Shown here piece by piece: positions 36,755 to 45,419 of a stretch of 64,000 bases of DNA (position 1 is its first letter; the number at the start of each line of letters is the position of its first letter). The DNA is from Oscillospiraceae bacterium (GTDB lineage: Bacteria > Bacillota > Clostridia > Oscillospirales > Acutalibacteraceae). Where the stretch lies: NCBI GenBank assembly GCA_902802375.1, contig CADCLS010000001.1:1-64000 (forward strand), in the 5' to 3' direction. The notes beneath the pieces are model-generated. The model saw only the letters and a list, made by a program, of their open reading frames with translations, did not search any database and was not told the origin of the DNA. Position numbers and translations under genes: made by a program.

Positions 36755-37078
36755 ATGGGGAAAGAAACAAGAATCGCTTTTCGCTTGTCACAAAAGGAAA
36801 AGCAAATCATTACGGCAAAAGCAAAGAAATGCGGTATCTCAAGAACCGAATATGTCAAGCAAAGAGCATTGGGTTATGAGCCGAAAGCGGTTCCGCCTGA
36901 TGCTCTTTTTAAGTTGCTCGAAAAGATAGGCGGCTTAGAGGACAAAAGCAGTTTACCTGAACTCAATACGAGAATTGAAACATTGCTAAAAGAGATTACC
37001 AACACTTTGCTTCTGCCCGGAAAGGACGGTGGTGCTTTATCGCAGTTACAGGATTCTGGCCCGTTTACGGAAATCTGA
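36755..37078 (+). CDS. MobC-like relaxosome accessory protein
   Basis: The product is about 107 residues from ATG 36755; GTG 36749 is an alternative, with AAGGAG at 36739-36744. The motif IAFRLSQKEKQIITAKAKKC followed by GISRTEYVKQRALGY is the ribbon-helix-helix-like DNA-binding part of MobC proteins, which open the origin of transfer for the relaxase. The C-terminal end overlaps the relaxase reading frame by about 40 bases. The hairpin-rich candidate oriT lies directly upstream. Confidence 0.8.
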   Translation: MGKETRIAFRLSQKEKQIITAKAKKCGISRTEYVKQRALGYEPKAVPPDALFKLLEKIGGLEDKSSLPELNTRIETLLKEITNTLLLPGKDGGALSQLQDSGPFTEI

Positions 37079-38418
37079 AAGCCACGCTCGAGTATGCCGA
37101 CAACCCAGATAAAACAATACCAAGAGAATACCTTGACGATGATTTATACTCGGCAGTTCAGTATGCGCGAAACGATGACAAAACAGATAAGCAGATGTTC
37201 GTTGCCGGTATCAACTGTTCAAAACAAAACGCCTATGCAGAAATGGTGTCGGTCCAAAGACGATTTGGTATGAAAGGTAAAGTAGTTGCATATCACGGCA
37301 TACAGAGTTTTAAGCACGGTGAAGTTACACCCGAGGAAGCATTTGAAATCGGCAAAGAAACAGCAAGGCGTATGTGGGGAGATAAATATCAAGTTCTTGT
37401 TACAGTTCATCTGAACACACAGTCAACGCATTGCCATTTCATTCTAAATCCCTGCTCATTTAAAGACGGTCAAAAGTTTAAGAACAAGATCGGCGACCAT
37501 ATAGAACTCCGTAAGGTATCTGATGAGGTGTGTCGTGAATACGGCAAGTCCGTATTAAATAATAGCAACTTTTACAGTAAAGGGAAAAAGAAAGAATACT
37601 GGGTTCGCAAAAGCGGGCAATACACTCACAGAGATATGATTAAAGGCGATATAGAATACGCCTTGCAATTTTGCGACTGTGCCGATGATGTGTATAGATA
37701 TCTCAAATCTATCGGTTACACAATAAATAACGATAGAAAGCATCTTACTATTATGGCAATCGGTTGGCAAAGACCTGTGCGGTTGGATACTCTCGGGTTT
37801 ACAAGAGAATATCTTAATAAACGCCTTAACGAAAACTATAACGACCCTGAGTTCATATATTTCAAAAGGCAGTATCCTCCGTATAAGCCGAAAGCATTTC
37901 CGCTTTTATATGAAATGGAAGAGTTAGAATTTACCGTCCAGCACAGTAACAACACCGCAAAGATTTTAGTGGCACTATTATTCCTTTTAATTATACGCAC
38001 CTTTGAGCTGCTACACGAAATGAAAGAAGAATTCTTGCTTTCCGTAGATTTAAGACACGAAGTAAAAGACTTAAAGCAGTATATAAGCGACTATCACTTT
38101 ATGAGAAACAACAGTATTGAAACAATGGAAGACTTGTATAAAGACATTGAAAGTACCAAAGCGGAAATAACCGAACTTGAAAAACAGCGTAGTGACATTG
38201 ACAACAAGCGTCGTCGGGCAAAAACACCCGACGACATTCATTTTTATAAGGAACAACGCAAAGAGTTAACAAAACAAATCACACCCCTGCGCAAGCGGCT
38301 CAAACAGGCGGAAAAGATTTGGAACAAATCTCCGCATTTGTTAGAACTCGTTAAGCAGGAACAATCGCTTGAAATTAGGGCGAAACAAAAAATTAAAATT
38401 AAAGAATGGAGTAGATAA
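37039..38418 (+). CDS. MobA-type relaxase with a non-canonical start codon
   Basis: Relaxase-like sequence is readable from 37039: ATC GCA GTT ACA, giving TGFWPVYGNLKATLEYADNP, a typical MOBP N-terminus with the candidate catalytic Tyr. No ATG, GTG or TTG exists in this frame until 37195, which would remove that motif. The rest is intact: the metal-binding motif VTVHLNTQSTHCHFILNP, a hydrophobic segment near 37960-38010 (KILVALLFLLIIRTFELL) and a C-terminal coiled coil. The enzyme nicks oriT and pilots the strand. An ATG-to-ATC change at 37039 is the simplest reading, so the gene may be silent or poorly translated. Confidence 0.8.
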   Translation: MAVTGFWPVYGNLKATLEYADNPDKTIPREYLDDDLYSAVQYARNDDKTDKQMFVAGINCSKQNAYAEMVSVQRRFGMKGKVVAYHGIQSFKHGEVTPEEAFEIGKETARRMWGDKYQVLVTVHLNTQSTHCHFILNPCSFKDGQKFKNKIGDHIELRKVSDEVCREYGKSVLNNSNFYSKGKKKEYWVRKSGQYTHRDMIKGDIEYALQFCDCADDVYRYLKSIGYTINNDRKHLTIMAIGWQRPVRLDTLGFTREYLNKRLNENYNDPEFIYFKRQYPPYKPKAFPLLYEMEELEFTVQHSNNTAKILVALLFLLIIRTFELLHEMKEEFLLSVDLRHEVKDLKQYISDYHFMRNNSIETMEDLYKDIESTKAEITELEKQRSDIDNKRRRAKTPDDIHFYKEQRKELTKQITPLRKRLKQAEKIWNKSPHLLELVKQEQSLEIRAKQKIKIKEWSR

Positions 38419-38422
38419 TTAT

Positions 38423-39376
38423 ATGAAAAAAGGAACTACCGTAAAGACGGTAAACAAAAAATCGACACAGGAGGAAATAAATAGTTTTCTCGATTTGGCA
38501 ATGGCAAAGGAACCGGCTGAAAAGAAGCAAAAGCCGAAACTCAGCAATATAAAGCTTGAAAAGTTGCACCCGTTTGAAGGTCATCCCTACAAAGTGGTAG
38601 ATGACGAATCAATGGAGGACCTTAAAAACAGTATCGAGGAGAAAGGGCTGTTAAACCGAATAATCGTCCGACCACTTGAAAACACACAAGACGAATACGA
38701 AATAATCTCCGGTCATAGGAGAGTCCACGCCGCCGAGCTTCTGGGAATAAAGGAAGTGCCGGCGGTTGTTTATTTCATCGACCGTGATGAGGCAACCGTT
38801 TTAATGGTTGATTCAAACTGTCAGCGCGATAGCGTATCGCCTATTGAAAAAGGTAAAGCGTATAAGATGAAATATGATGCTATGAAAAAGACGGCTGGGC
38901 GACCTGCAAATAATTCGCGCCAAGTTGGCACGAATTTAAGAACGGATAAGAAACTGGCTGAAAATGTGGATGATTCCGCAAGACAGATACAGCGGTTTAT
39001 ACGCTTGACTTATCTAACACCTGAACTTCAAGAGTATGTTGGCACAGGCAAGATGAAAGTATCTCCGGCGGTGGAGATTTCTTGACAACGTGATATTGTT
39101 GACTGTATTGAAGAAACGGATATATTCCCCTCCCACGCACAAACAAGGCGAATGAGGAATTTAGACGCGGAAGGCAAACTTGACTACGAATCTATAAAAG
39201 AAATTATGTCCGAACTAAAACCCAATCAGGTAGAGAAACTGAAAATTCCAATGGACAGTATAAGACCATTCGCCCCAAAGGGTGCCACTCCAAAAGATAT
39301 GGAAGAACTGCTTATCCGTCTTGCAAAAGAAAACTACCAGCGTCAATGCCGTATGCGCGATGACGGTGCGAGATAA
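38423..39376 (+). pseudogene. ParB/Spo0J-type protein with an in-frame stop
   Basis: From ATG 38423 the protein shows a ParB domain (LHPFEGHPYKVVDDESMEDL, IISGHRRVHAAELLGIKEVP, DSNCQRDSVSPIEKGKAYKM) and an HTH-rich middle (DSARQIQRFIRLTYLTPELQ). A TGA at 39083-39085 stops it at residue 220. The same frame continues for 96 codons with family-like sequence (SHAQTRRMRNLDAEGKLDYE, KIPMDSIRPFAPKGATPKDM) to 39376. The N-terminal product may still be made. A deletion or point mutation is more likely than recoding. Confidence 0.8.
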
Positions 39377-39389
39377 GGGGGGACAGCAT

Positions 39390-39644
39390 ATGAGTAATTG
39401 GATAGTAGGCCTCGGTTTAGAGGAGCATAGTTATAAAATAGGTGATGTAACTTATGTTGTCACTCCCCATTTTGCAAAGCCGACAAAAGAAGACAATGCG
39501 ACCTTCTACGACAGAGTGAAAAACTTCATCGGAGGAGACTTTGCAGAATTGACAGCGGATATCAGCACAAATAGAATTAGCAATGAATATGTATGTTCGG
39601 CTGCCGGAAAGGAGGACACATGCAGTCGAAAAATCAAAAACTAA
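39390..39644 (+). CDS. Small protein of the mobilizable element, unknown function
   Basis: The 84-residue protein starts at ATG 39390 after GGGGGG. It is acidic, with IGDVTYVVTPHFAKPTKEDN and FYDRVKNFIGGDFAELT. The stretch suggests a short beta strand and two helices. Its last 25 bases overlap the recombinase gene, which has its ribosome binding site inside this gene, so the two are probably translationally coupled. I do not recognise the family; similar small genes precede TnpX-type recombinases. Confidence 0.6.
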   Translation: MSNWIVGLGLEEHSYKIGDVTYVVTPHFAKPTKEDNATFYDRVKNFIGGDFAELTADISTNRISNEYVCSAAGKEDTCSRKIKN

Positions 39645-41338
39645 ATAAAATTGCAGGTATAACTGCGTTATACTGCCGTCTTTCCCGTGATGACGGTGCT
39701 GAGTGCGAAAGCAACTCCATTGCCAATCAAAAGCGGATGCTCGAAAAGAAGGCAAAGGAATACGGCTTAAAGAACACAAGATGTTATGTCGATGACGGAT
39801 ATACGGGGACAAATTTCAATCGCCCCGGCTTTCAGCAGATGCTGGACGATATTGAGTCAGGATATATTACAACTGTTATGGTAAAAGACCTATCCCGCCT
39901 TGGAAGATATGCACCTACAGTCGGTATGTATATGGATAGTTATTTTCCTGAACACGATGTTCGCTTTATTGCCGTAAATGACCTTGTTGACAGTGATGAA
40001 GGTGAAAACGAAATTGCACCGTTCAAAAATGTTATGAACGAGATGTATGCGCGTGACATCAGTAAGAAGGTTCGCTCAGCACACCGCATACGCGGCAACT
40101 GTGGAGAACCGCTCGGTCAGCCGCCTTACGGGTATATCAAAGACCCGCTGAACAAAAAGAAGTGGATCATTGAACCCGGCGCGGCGGAGATTGTCCGCGA
40201 GATATTTAAGATGTGCATTGAGGGCAAGGGCAATGAAACAATCGCCCGGATTCTTTCAGAGCGTAAGATTCTTGCACCAACAGCATATTGGTTCGACAGG
40301 GGAATAAAACGCGGCGGCAAAAAAGTGCCTAAAGATCCGTGGAAATGGAAGTGCGAGAGTATCAAAAAGATACTGTCAAATCAAGAGTACTGCGGTGATG
40401 TTATCAACTTCAAGACTTACTCAAAGAACTTCCGTAACAAAAAGCGGATAGACAACCCGCAGGAAAACTGGGTGATATTCAAGGACATTCACGAACCGAT
40501 TATAGACAGGGCAGTTTTTGAGCGTGTACAGGAAATGAAGGCAAAAACAAAACGCCGTGCTCCAAAGAACAACGGCGGTGAAAAGCATCTGCTTTCAGAT
40601 TATCTTTACTGCGGAGATTGCCATAAAAAGCTTTGGTATCACACGAATACGATCAATAAAGATATCCATTTCTTTTCGTGTTCTAACTACGCCAAGGATT
40701 ATCGTGGCACTTGTAAAACCCGGCACTATATCCGTGCGGACGCTATTGAGCAGGTGGTTATGTTGGAAATACGCCGTCTTGCAGAGTTTTTAAGGGATTA
40801 CGAAAACGCCTTCGTCAAAATACTCACGAAGAAAACAAACGGGGATATTCTGACACAACAGAGATACTTGCAGGATGAAATTGACAAAGCCGTTGCACGA
40901 AACGACAAGGTTTCCGGCTTGTACGAGAAACTCTACGAGGATCACGCCGAAAACAAGGTGTCGGAGGAGTGGTTTATGCACATGTCGCATAAATACGAAA
41001 CAGAGCGACTTGAACTGAAAAACAAGATCAGCCGTTTTCGCAAAGAACTCGCCGAAACCGACTCACTTAAAATCGGTCAACAATCATTTGTGGGTGCAAT
41101 TCGTAAGTTTCTCAAAGTGCAGAAATTAACCCGTCCGTTGCTACAAGAACTCATCGACCATATCGATGTTTACGAAACGGAAGGCGTAGGCAAAAGCAGA
41201 ACACAGAGGATAGCAATTTACTATCGTTTTGTCGGGTATATTGAATTGCCCCAAATGCCGAATCAAAGGCGTAATCTTAGAGCAGACACCCGCCAAGGTG
41301 TATCCGTCGAATATGTTCCGCGCGTTGCTTCGGCGTAA
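39620..41338 (+). CDS. TnpX/TndX-like large serine recombinase
   Basis: The 572-residue protein starts at ATG 39620 with AAAGGAGG upstream. The catalytic domain shows ITALYCRLSRDDGAECESNS with the nucleophilic Ser, DDGYTGTNFNRPGFQQML and VMVKDLSRLGRYAPTVGMYM. The recombinase domain (QPPYGYIKDP, NQEYCGDVINFK), zinc ribbon (YLYCGDCHKKLWY, FFSCSNYAKDYRGTC) and C-terminal coiled coil follow. This is the Tn4451/Tn5397 group, which excises a circular intermediate using short sites with a GA core. It is the last gene of the element, so the right end should lie between 41338 and the tRNA-Trp gene. Confidence 0.93.
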   Translation: MQSKNQKLNKIAGITALYCRLSRDDGAECESNSIANQKRMLEKKAKEYGLKNTRCYVDDGYTGTNFNRPGFQQMLDDIESGYITTVMVKDLSRLGRYAPTVGMYMDSYFPEHDVRFIAVNDLVDSDEGENEIAPFKNVMNEMYARDISKKVRSAHRIRGNCGEPLGQPPYGYIKDPLNKKKWIIEPGAAEIVREIFKMCIEGKGNETIARILSERKILAPTAYWFDRGIKRGGKKVPKDPWKWKCESIKKILSNQEYCGDVINFKTYSKNFRNKKRIDNPQENWVIFKDIHEPIIDRAVFERVQEMKAKTKRRAPKNNGGEKHLLSDYLYCGDCHKKLWYHTNTINKDIHFFSCSNYAKDYRGTCKTRHYIRADAIEQVVMLEIRRLAEFLRDYENAFVKILTKKTNGDILTQQRYLQDEIDKAVARNDKVSGLYEKLYEDHAENKVSEEWFMHMSHKYETERLELKNKISRFRKELAETDSLKIGQQSFVGAIRKFLKVQKLTRPLLQELIDHIDVYETEGVGKSRTQRIAIYYRFVGYIELPQMPNQRRNLRADTRQGVSVEYVPRVASA

Positions 41339-41350
41339 GCATAAAAAAGG

Positions 41351-41373
41351 AGCAGGTTCCTTAAAAACCTGCT
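41351..41373 (+). terminator. Hairpin after the recombinase gene
   Basis: AGCAGGTT (41351-41358) pairs with AACCTGCT (41366-41373). The following T stretch is short, so termination strength is uncertain. Confidence 0.55.
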
Positions 41374-41388
41374 TCGTACATAAAATAA

Positions 41389-41426
41389 TCGAGTACCCAT
41401 AACTCAAGTCCGTTATAGGTACTCGA
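41389..41426 (-). terminator. Terminator of the leftward tRNA transcript
   Basis: TCGAGTACC and ATAAC (41389-41403) pair with GTTAT and GGTACTCGA (41412-41426); on the minus strand TTATTTTATG follows. It lies three bases past the tRNA-Trp 3' end. Confidence 0.7.
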
Positions 41427-41428
41427 TA

Positions 41429-41504
41429 TGGCAGGGGCAGAAGGACTTGAACCCTCGGCACTCGGTTTTGGAGACCGATGCTCTACCAACTGAGCTATAC
41501 CCCT
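41429..41504 (-). tRNA. tRNA-Trp (anticodon CCA)
   Basis: On the minus strand the acceptor AGGGGTA pairs with TGCCCCT, the D arm is TAGCTCAGTTGGTAGAGC, the anticodon loop reads CTCCAAA and the T arm is GAGGGTTCAAGTCCTTC. CCA is encoded at the 3' end. The mobilizable element ends within about 100 bp of its 3' end. Confidence 0.95.
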
Positions 41505-41518
41505 ATAATATTGAGATG

Positions 41519-41547
41519 AAAAAACCACGCATTATGCGTGGTTTTTT
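41519..41547. terminator. Hairpin between two tRNA genes
   Basis: CCACGCAT (41525-41532) and ATGCGTGG (41534-41541) form a near-perfect palindrome with A and T runs on both sides, as in a bidirectional terminator. It separates the two leftward tRNA genes, so the downstream tRNA-Trp may depend on readthrough or on its own promoter. Confidence 0.65.
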
Positions 41548-41582
41548 CTGGTGTGGTAAGACAATTTCTATCATCTTACCGC

Positions 41583-41659
41583 TGGTGGACCAGCAGGGAC
41601 TCGAACCCCGGACCGACCGGTTATGAGCCGGTTGCTCTAACCAACTGAGCTACTGGTCC
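41583..41659 (-). tRNA. tRNA with anticodon CAT (tRNA-Met elongator or tRNA-Ile2)
   Basis: On the minus strand GGACCAG pairs with CTGGTCC, the D arm is TAGCTCAGTTGGTTAGAGC, the anticodon loop reads CTCATAA and CCA is encoded. CAT can be elongator Met or, after lysidine modification, Ile. The GGACC acceptor and CGGCTCATAACCG arm recall the Ile2 type as I remember it from Bacillus, but I cannot decide. Confidence 0.92.
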
Positions 41660-41692
41660 TCGCACTCAGCCACGCGGCTGACAGCAGAAATT

Positions 41693-41721
41693 ATTATACA
41701 TTTAATTTGTGCTCTTGTCAA
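41693..41721 (-). promoter_or_regulatory. Consensus promoter of the tRNA genes
   Basis: On the minus strand TTGACA (41721-41716), 17 bp and TATAAT (41698-41693) form a perfect promoter about 34 bp upstream of the CAT tRNA. Confidence 0.88.
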
Positions 41722-41741
41722 TATAAATTTTCAAAAAGAGC

Positions 41742-42410
41742 TCATTTTTGATAAAGTTTTCTGCAAATTCCTATTACACTTATTCCGACTATACCGCACA
41801 TCACAATAATTGCAGGCATTATCCACTTCTTTTGGAATTGAAAACCATTTATTTTATCGGTCATATTGCGGATATTGAATGAGGAAAAAAATTTTTCAAT
41901 ATCTTCTGATGTGGTCTCTCCTGGATTATGGCATGTTATAACATAAGTTCTGCCGTTTGCTACGGTTATATATTGTGTTGAAGTATAAACGCCGCCGCTA
42001 TCCTTCAAAACCTCCGTTATTTTTGCAAAATTTCTGCCGGCGCTCTCTATTACTTCAACATTCTCATAAGACTCGCCGTACAGACTAATCATTTGGCTTA
42101 GTTGTTCTTGTGTTAAATTCTCGGCATCATAAACTGACGAGGAGAAGTTATCCGCAAAGTTAGATATTCTTATTTGTGTTTTTGTATCCTGAGAGACAGC
42201 GATAAGCTTTAATCCATTTTCCCTGAAAAACGACGCGACCTGTGATTTTTCCATATTAAGCCGTTCGGCTATTGTATCGACCTCGGATGCATCTGTTGCT
42301 ATAGCAAAACTGTTATCAATTTCAATTGTAAAACCGTTTCCGCCTTTGAAACCGAACAAAAAGGCGGAAAGCAATAAAAGTATTGTAATTAAACAAGCAT
42401 TCTTTTTCAT
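41742..42410 (-). CDS. Exported membrane-anchored protein of unknown function
   Basis: The 222-residue protein starts MKKNACLITILLLLSAFLFG, a signal peptide, followed by an extracytoplasmic domain of about 165 residues and a C-terminal membrane helix (MPAIIVMCGIVGISVIGI) with a short basic tail. The topology suggests attachment to the membrane with most of the protein outside. I do not recognise the domain. It is the last gene of an operon, four bases after folD. Confidence 0.7.
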   Translation of the reverse strand: MKKNACLITILLLLSAFLFGFKGGNGFTIEIDNSFAIATDASEVDTIAERLNMEKSQVASFFRENGLKLIAVSQDTKTQIRISNFADNFSSSVYDAENLTQEQLSQMISLYGESYENVEVIESAGRNFAKITEVLKDSGGVYTSTQYITVANGRTYVITCHNPGETTSEDIEKFFSSFNIRNMTDKINGFQFQKKWIMPAIIVMCGIVGISVIGICRKLYQK

Positions 42411-42413
42411 AAT

Positions 42414-43262
42414 TCACCTGCCGTTTTGCTTTTTTGCCGCAGTAAGAGTGTTTTTCATTAAAATGGCAATAGTCATAGGGCCAACTCCCCCGGGCACCGG
42501 GGTGATATACTCTGCTTTGGCCGCAACTTCTTCAAAGCATACATCGCCGCAAAGCTTGCCCTCTGAGCGATTCATACCTACATCTATTACAACACAGCCC
42601 TCTTTAACCATATCGGCTGTAACAAAATTTGCTTTGCCCACTGAGGATATTAAAATATCGGCATTTTTTGTAATGTCGGCTAAATTTTTTGTTTTTGAGT
42701 GGCAAACCGTAACCGTACCATTTCTGTGCATAAGAAGCATTGCCATAGGCTTGCCTACGATGTTTGACCTGCCTATTACAACACAGTTTTTTCCTTCGAT
42801 TTTTATATTGTAATAATCTAAGATTTCTATTATACCGGCAGGTGTGCAGGGGAGAAAATCAAAGTTGCCTACCATAATCCTACCCACATTTGATATGTGA
42901 AAAGCGTCAACATCTTTATCCGGTGATATAGCCTCAATTACCGCTTGTTCGTTAATGTGAGGTGGTAACGGCAGTTGGCATAGGATACCATTCACACTTT
43001 TTTCAGCGTTTAATGTATTTATAAGTGATATAAGCTCATCTTGCGTTGTGTTTTCATCCAAAATATATTCAAAAGATTTAATGCCGGTCGCCTCACAGGC
43101 TTTTTTCTTGTTGGCTACGTATATTTTGGATGCCGGGTTGTTGCCTACAAGTATTACTGCAAGACCCACCGAAATACCGGCTTTTTTAAGCTCATTAACG
43201 CCGAGCGCGACTTGTTCTTTTACACTCTCGGAAACGGCTTTTCCGTCCAATATCTTACTCAT
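42414..43262 (-). CDS. folD: Bifunctional methylenetetrahydrofolate dehydrogenase/cyclohydrolase
   Basis: The 282-residue enzyme has the family signatures EYILDENTTQDELISLINTL, GILCQLPLPPHI and PGGVGPMTIAILMKNT, plus KIYVANKKKACEATGI with the catalytic Lys. It interconverts 5,10-methylene- and 10-formyl-tetrahydrofolate in one-carbon metabolism. Its start overlaps the end of lgt by eight bases. Confidence 0.96.
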   Translation of the reverse strand: MSKILDGKAVSESVKEQVALGVNELKKAGISVGLAVILVGNNPASKIYVANKKKACEATGIKSFEYILDENTTQDELISLINTLNAEKSVNGILCQLPLPPHINEQAVIEAISPDKDVDAFHISNVGRIMVGNFDFLPCTPAGIIEILDYYNIKIEGKNCVVIGRSNIVGKPMAMLLMHRNGTVTVCHSKTKNLADITKNADILISSVGKANFVTADMVKEGCVVIDVGMNRSEGKLCGDVCFEEVAAKAEYITPVPGGVGPMTIAILMKNTLTAAKKQNGR

Positions 43263-44142
43263 TTTCGTCCACTTCCGTTATGCTGTCTTCTGTAAATACA
43301 GAAACATATTCATTTTCTTTAGCTTCGCTTGTATGGTGTTTTTTAATTAGGATAAGTGTTACAATACTACCAATGCATATAATTGCCGACAACAGGCAAG
43401 AAACTTTTACCGGGCCTATCATCAGACTGTCAGTCCTCATTAGCTCAATTATTGCTCTGCCAAAGCCGTACCAGGCGCAGTAGTAAAGAGATATTTCACC
43501 GCTGAAAGCACGCTTTTTGCTGAGCTTGTTAAGAATAAAAAATCCGGTTATGCACCAAATAGACTCATACAAAAAGCACGGATGCACCATACCTTTTCCC
43601 ATTTCAATAATAGTGCGTTCACTTTCCATACCCCAGAAGCTGCTGCCGGTGAAGGTACCGTACGCTTCCTGGTTCATAAAGTTGCCCCAGCGCCCAATAC
43701 CCTGACCGATAAGAAAGCCCATAGCAGCAAGGTCAAGTGCATCGAGTACCTTAATTTTTTTCAGTTTACACATAAGTGTTCCGCAGATTGCCGCGCCTAT
43801 AACACCGCCATAAATGGCAAGTCCCGAAAAACCGGAATTTGAGCTGAATCCAAAGAAATCTGAAAAGCTTTCAAGGCGTTCACCGTCGAAAATAACATAA
43901 TATATTCTAGCGCAAAGTATGGCTACAGGTGCTGTCACTAAGACAACATCGAGAAGCTTATCAAAATTTATATCAAATCGCTTCGCGTTTTTTGCACCGT
44001 ATAATACTGCAAGTAAAAATCCTGCTGCAATAATTATACCGTACCAATATATATTCCAACCGTTCTTGCCGATAGGCAGGGTAAATGCAATACGATTTAT
44101 TGTAAGATGTATGCCGAAAATTGTAACATTAAAGGTATTCAT
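43255..44142 (-). CDS. lgt: Prolipoprotein diacylglyceryl transferase
   Basis: The 295-residue membrane protein contains the family signature around GRWGNFMNQEAYG (about residue 135) and seven hydrophobic segments, and HPCFLYESIW later. It attaches diacylglycerol to the lipobox Cys of prelipoproteins. Its start overlaps the M16 peptidase gene by four bases. Confidence 0.95.
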   Translation of the reverse strand: MNTFNVTIFGIHLTINRIAFTLPIGKNGWNIYWYGIIIAAGFLLAVLYGAKNAKRFDINFDKLLDVVLVTAPVAILCARIYYVIFDGERLESFSDFFGFSSNSGFSGLAIYGGVIGAAICGTLMCKLKKIKVLDALDLAAMGFLIGQGIGRWGNFMNQEAYGTFTGSSFWGMESERTIIEMGKGMVHPCFLYESIWCITGFFILNKLSKKRAFSGEISLYYCAWYGFGRAIIELMRTDSLMIGPVKVSCLLSAIICIGSIVTLILIKKHHTSEAKENEYVSVFTEDSITEVDENE

Positions 44143-45419
44143 ACAGTATCCTCCAAGGGTGAAATAACAGAAAGCACAGAGAGACTGTCATCAAATACAT
44201 CTGTGCGCTTTAGCACATCATCGTAGCTGACAGTTTTTAATAGCTTAAGCTTATCAAAAAGATCATAATCGCATACTGCGCACTCTGTAAACGAGAGCGC
44301 GATAGCCTCTGTACTGTTGAAACTCCTTACGGCGTCACCGTACGAAGCACATTTAACCGCGGAAAACAGTTTTTTATCAAAACCGTGCTCACGGATATGT
44401 GCAATTTCTTTTTTAATTTCCTCAGCCACTCGCTTCGGGTTGCTTGATTCCCCGGAAAATATTACTGCAGCATAATCGCGGCCGGTAAAGTACTCAAAAT
44501 CGAAATCGTCATTGATGAGTCCTTCATCCATAAGCCGGCGGTAAAGAGGAGTTGCCTCGCCACAGATAATTTCAAGCAAAAGCTCTACACATACTTTGCT
44601 TTTTAGCCTTCTGTAAGGTGAGGAGATTTTTTGCTTGTAACCAAAGCAAAACAGGGGAGTGAGTACGGGTAATTTTTGCTCGACATAGTTTTGTTTTATA
44701 TATTCAGGCTCGTTGAAACTTTCACGATTTATAGCAACTGTGCCACGGTCTTTGATTGACTCTTCAATTCTTTTGAGCACTTGTCTCGTATCAACATTAC
44801 CGGCAATGCAGATAAACATATTAGAGGGATTGTAAAAGGTTTCATAGCATTCATAGAGCAAATTACTGTCAATCTGTGCGATAGACTCAACAGTACCGGC
44901 AATATCTATTTTTACAGAGTGATTAATATACATAGATGACAGCATATTAAACAGTACCCTGAAAGACGGGCTGTCATCATACATCTTAATTTCCTGAGCT
45001 ATAATGCCTTGCTCTTTTTCCACGGTCTCCTTGGTGAAATAGGGGGACTGCACAAAATCGAGTAATATATCAAGATTTTCGTCAAAATTATCACTGCACG
45101 AAAACAGGTAACAAGTACGGTCAAAGGTTGTAAAGGCGTTTGCCATGGCGCCAGTTTTGGCATATTTAGAAAAAGCGTCTCCGTATTCACTTTCAAAAAG
45201 CTTGTGCTCAAGAAAGTGAGCAATGCCTTCCGGTACGCTTATCAGCTTGCCACCGTTTTTTGAAAACCTTGTATCTATTGAGCCGTATTTTGTACCGAAA
45301 ACCGCATATGCAGAGGTGTACTGCGGTTTTTCGCAGATATAAACTTTAAGTCCGTTAGGAAGTGTTGCAAGGGTATAACTTTCTCCTATTTCGCTTTCAA
45401 AAACACACTTTTCCATCAC
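44139..45419 (-). CDS. M16 family zinc peptidase, active partner (YmfH-like)
   Basis: The 426-residue protein contains the inverted zinc motif HFLEHKLFE (HxxEH) near residue 65, in the context EGIAHFLEHKLF, and a second Glu further on (EKEQGIIAQEIKMYDD). M16 peptidases work as two-subunit cages, and the neighbouring upstream gene encodes a related subunit without the motif. The pair corresponds to YmfF/YmfH of Bacillus. Substrate unknown; processing of small peptides is likely. Confidence 0.9.
   Translation of the reverse strand: MMEKCVFESEIGESYTLATLPNGLKVYICEKPQYTSAYAVFGTKYGSIDTRFSKNGGKLISVPEGIAHFLEHKLFESEYGDAFSKYAKTGAMANAFTTFDRTCYLFSCSDNFDENLDILLDFVQSPYFTKETVEKEQGIIAQEIKMYDDSPSFRVLFNMLSSMYINHSVKIDIAGTVESIAQIDSNLLYECYETFYNPSNMFICIAGNVDTRQVLKRIEESIKDRGTVAINRESFNEPEYIKQNYVEQKLPVLTPLFCFGYKQKISSPYRRLKSKVCVELLLEIICGEATPLYRRLMDEGLINDDFDFEYFTGRDYAAVIFSGESSNPKRVAEEIKKEIAHIREHGFDKKLFSAVKCASYGDAVRSFNSTEAIALSFTECAVCDYDLFDKLKLLKTVSYDDVLKRTDVFDDSLSVLSVISPLEDTV

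Noticed and set aside
36979..37078. Programmed -1 frameshift joining MobC and relaxase
   Set aside because: The overlap contains no X XXY YYZ slippery heptamer, and the relaxase N-terminus begins cleanly at the ATC position.
39083..39085. TGA read as selenocysteine or recoded codon
   Set aside because: TGA ends many other genes here, no Sec insertion hairpin is evident, and ParB proteins have no Sec at this place.
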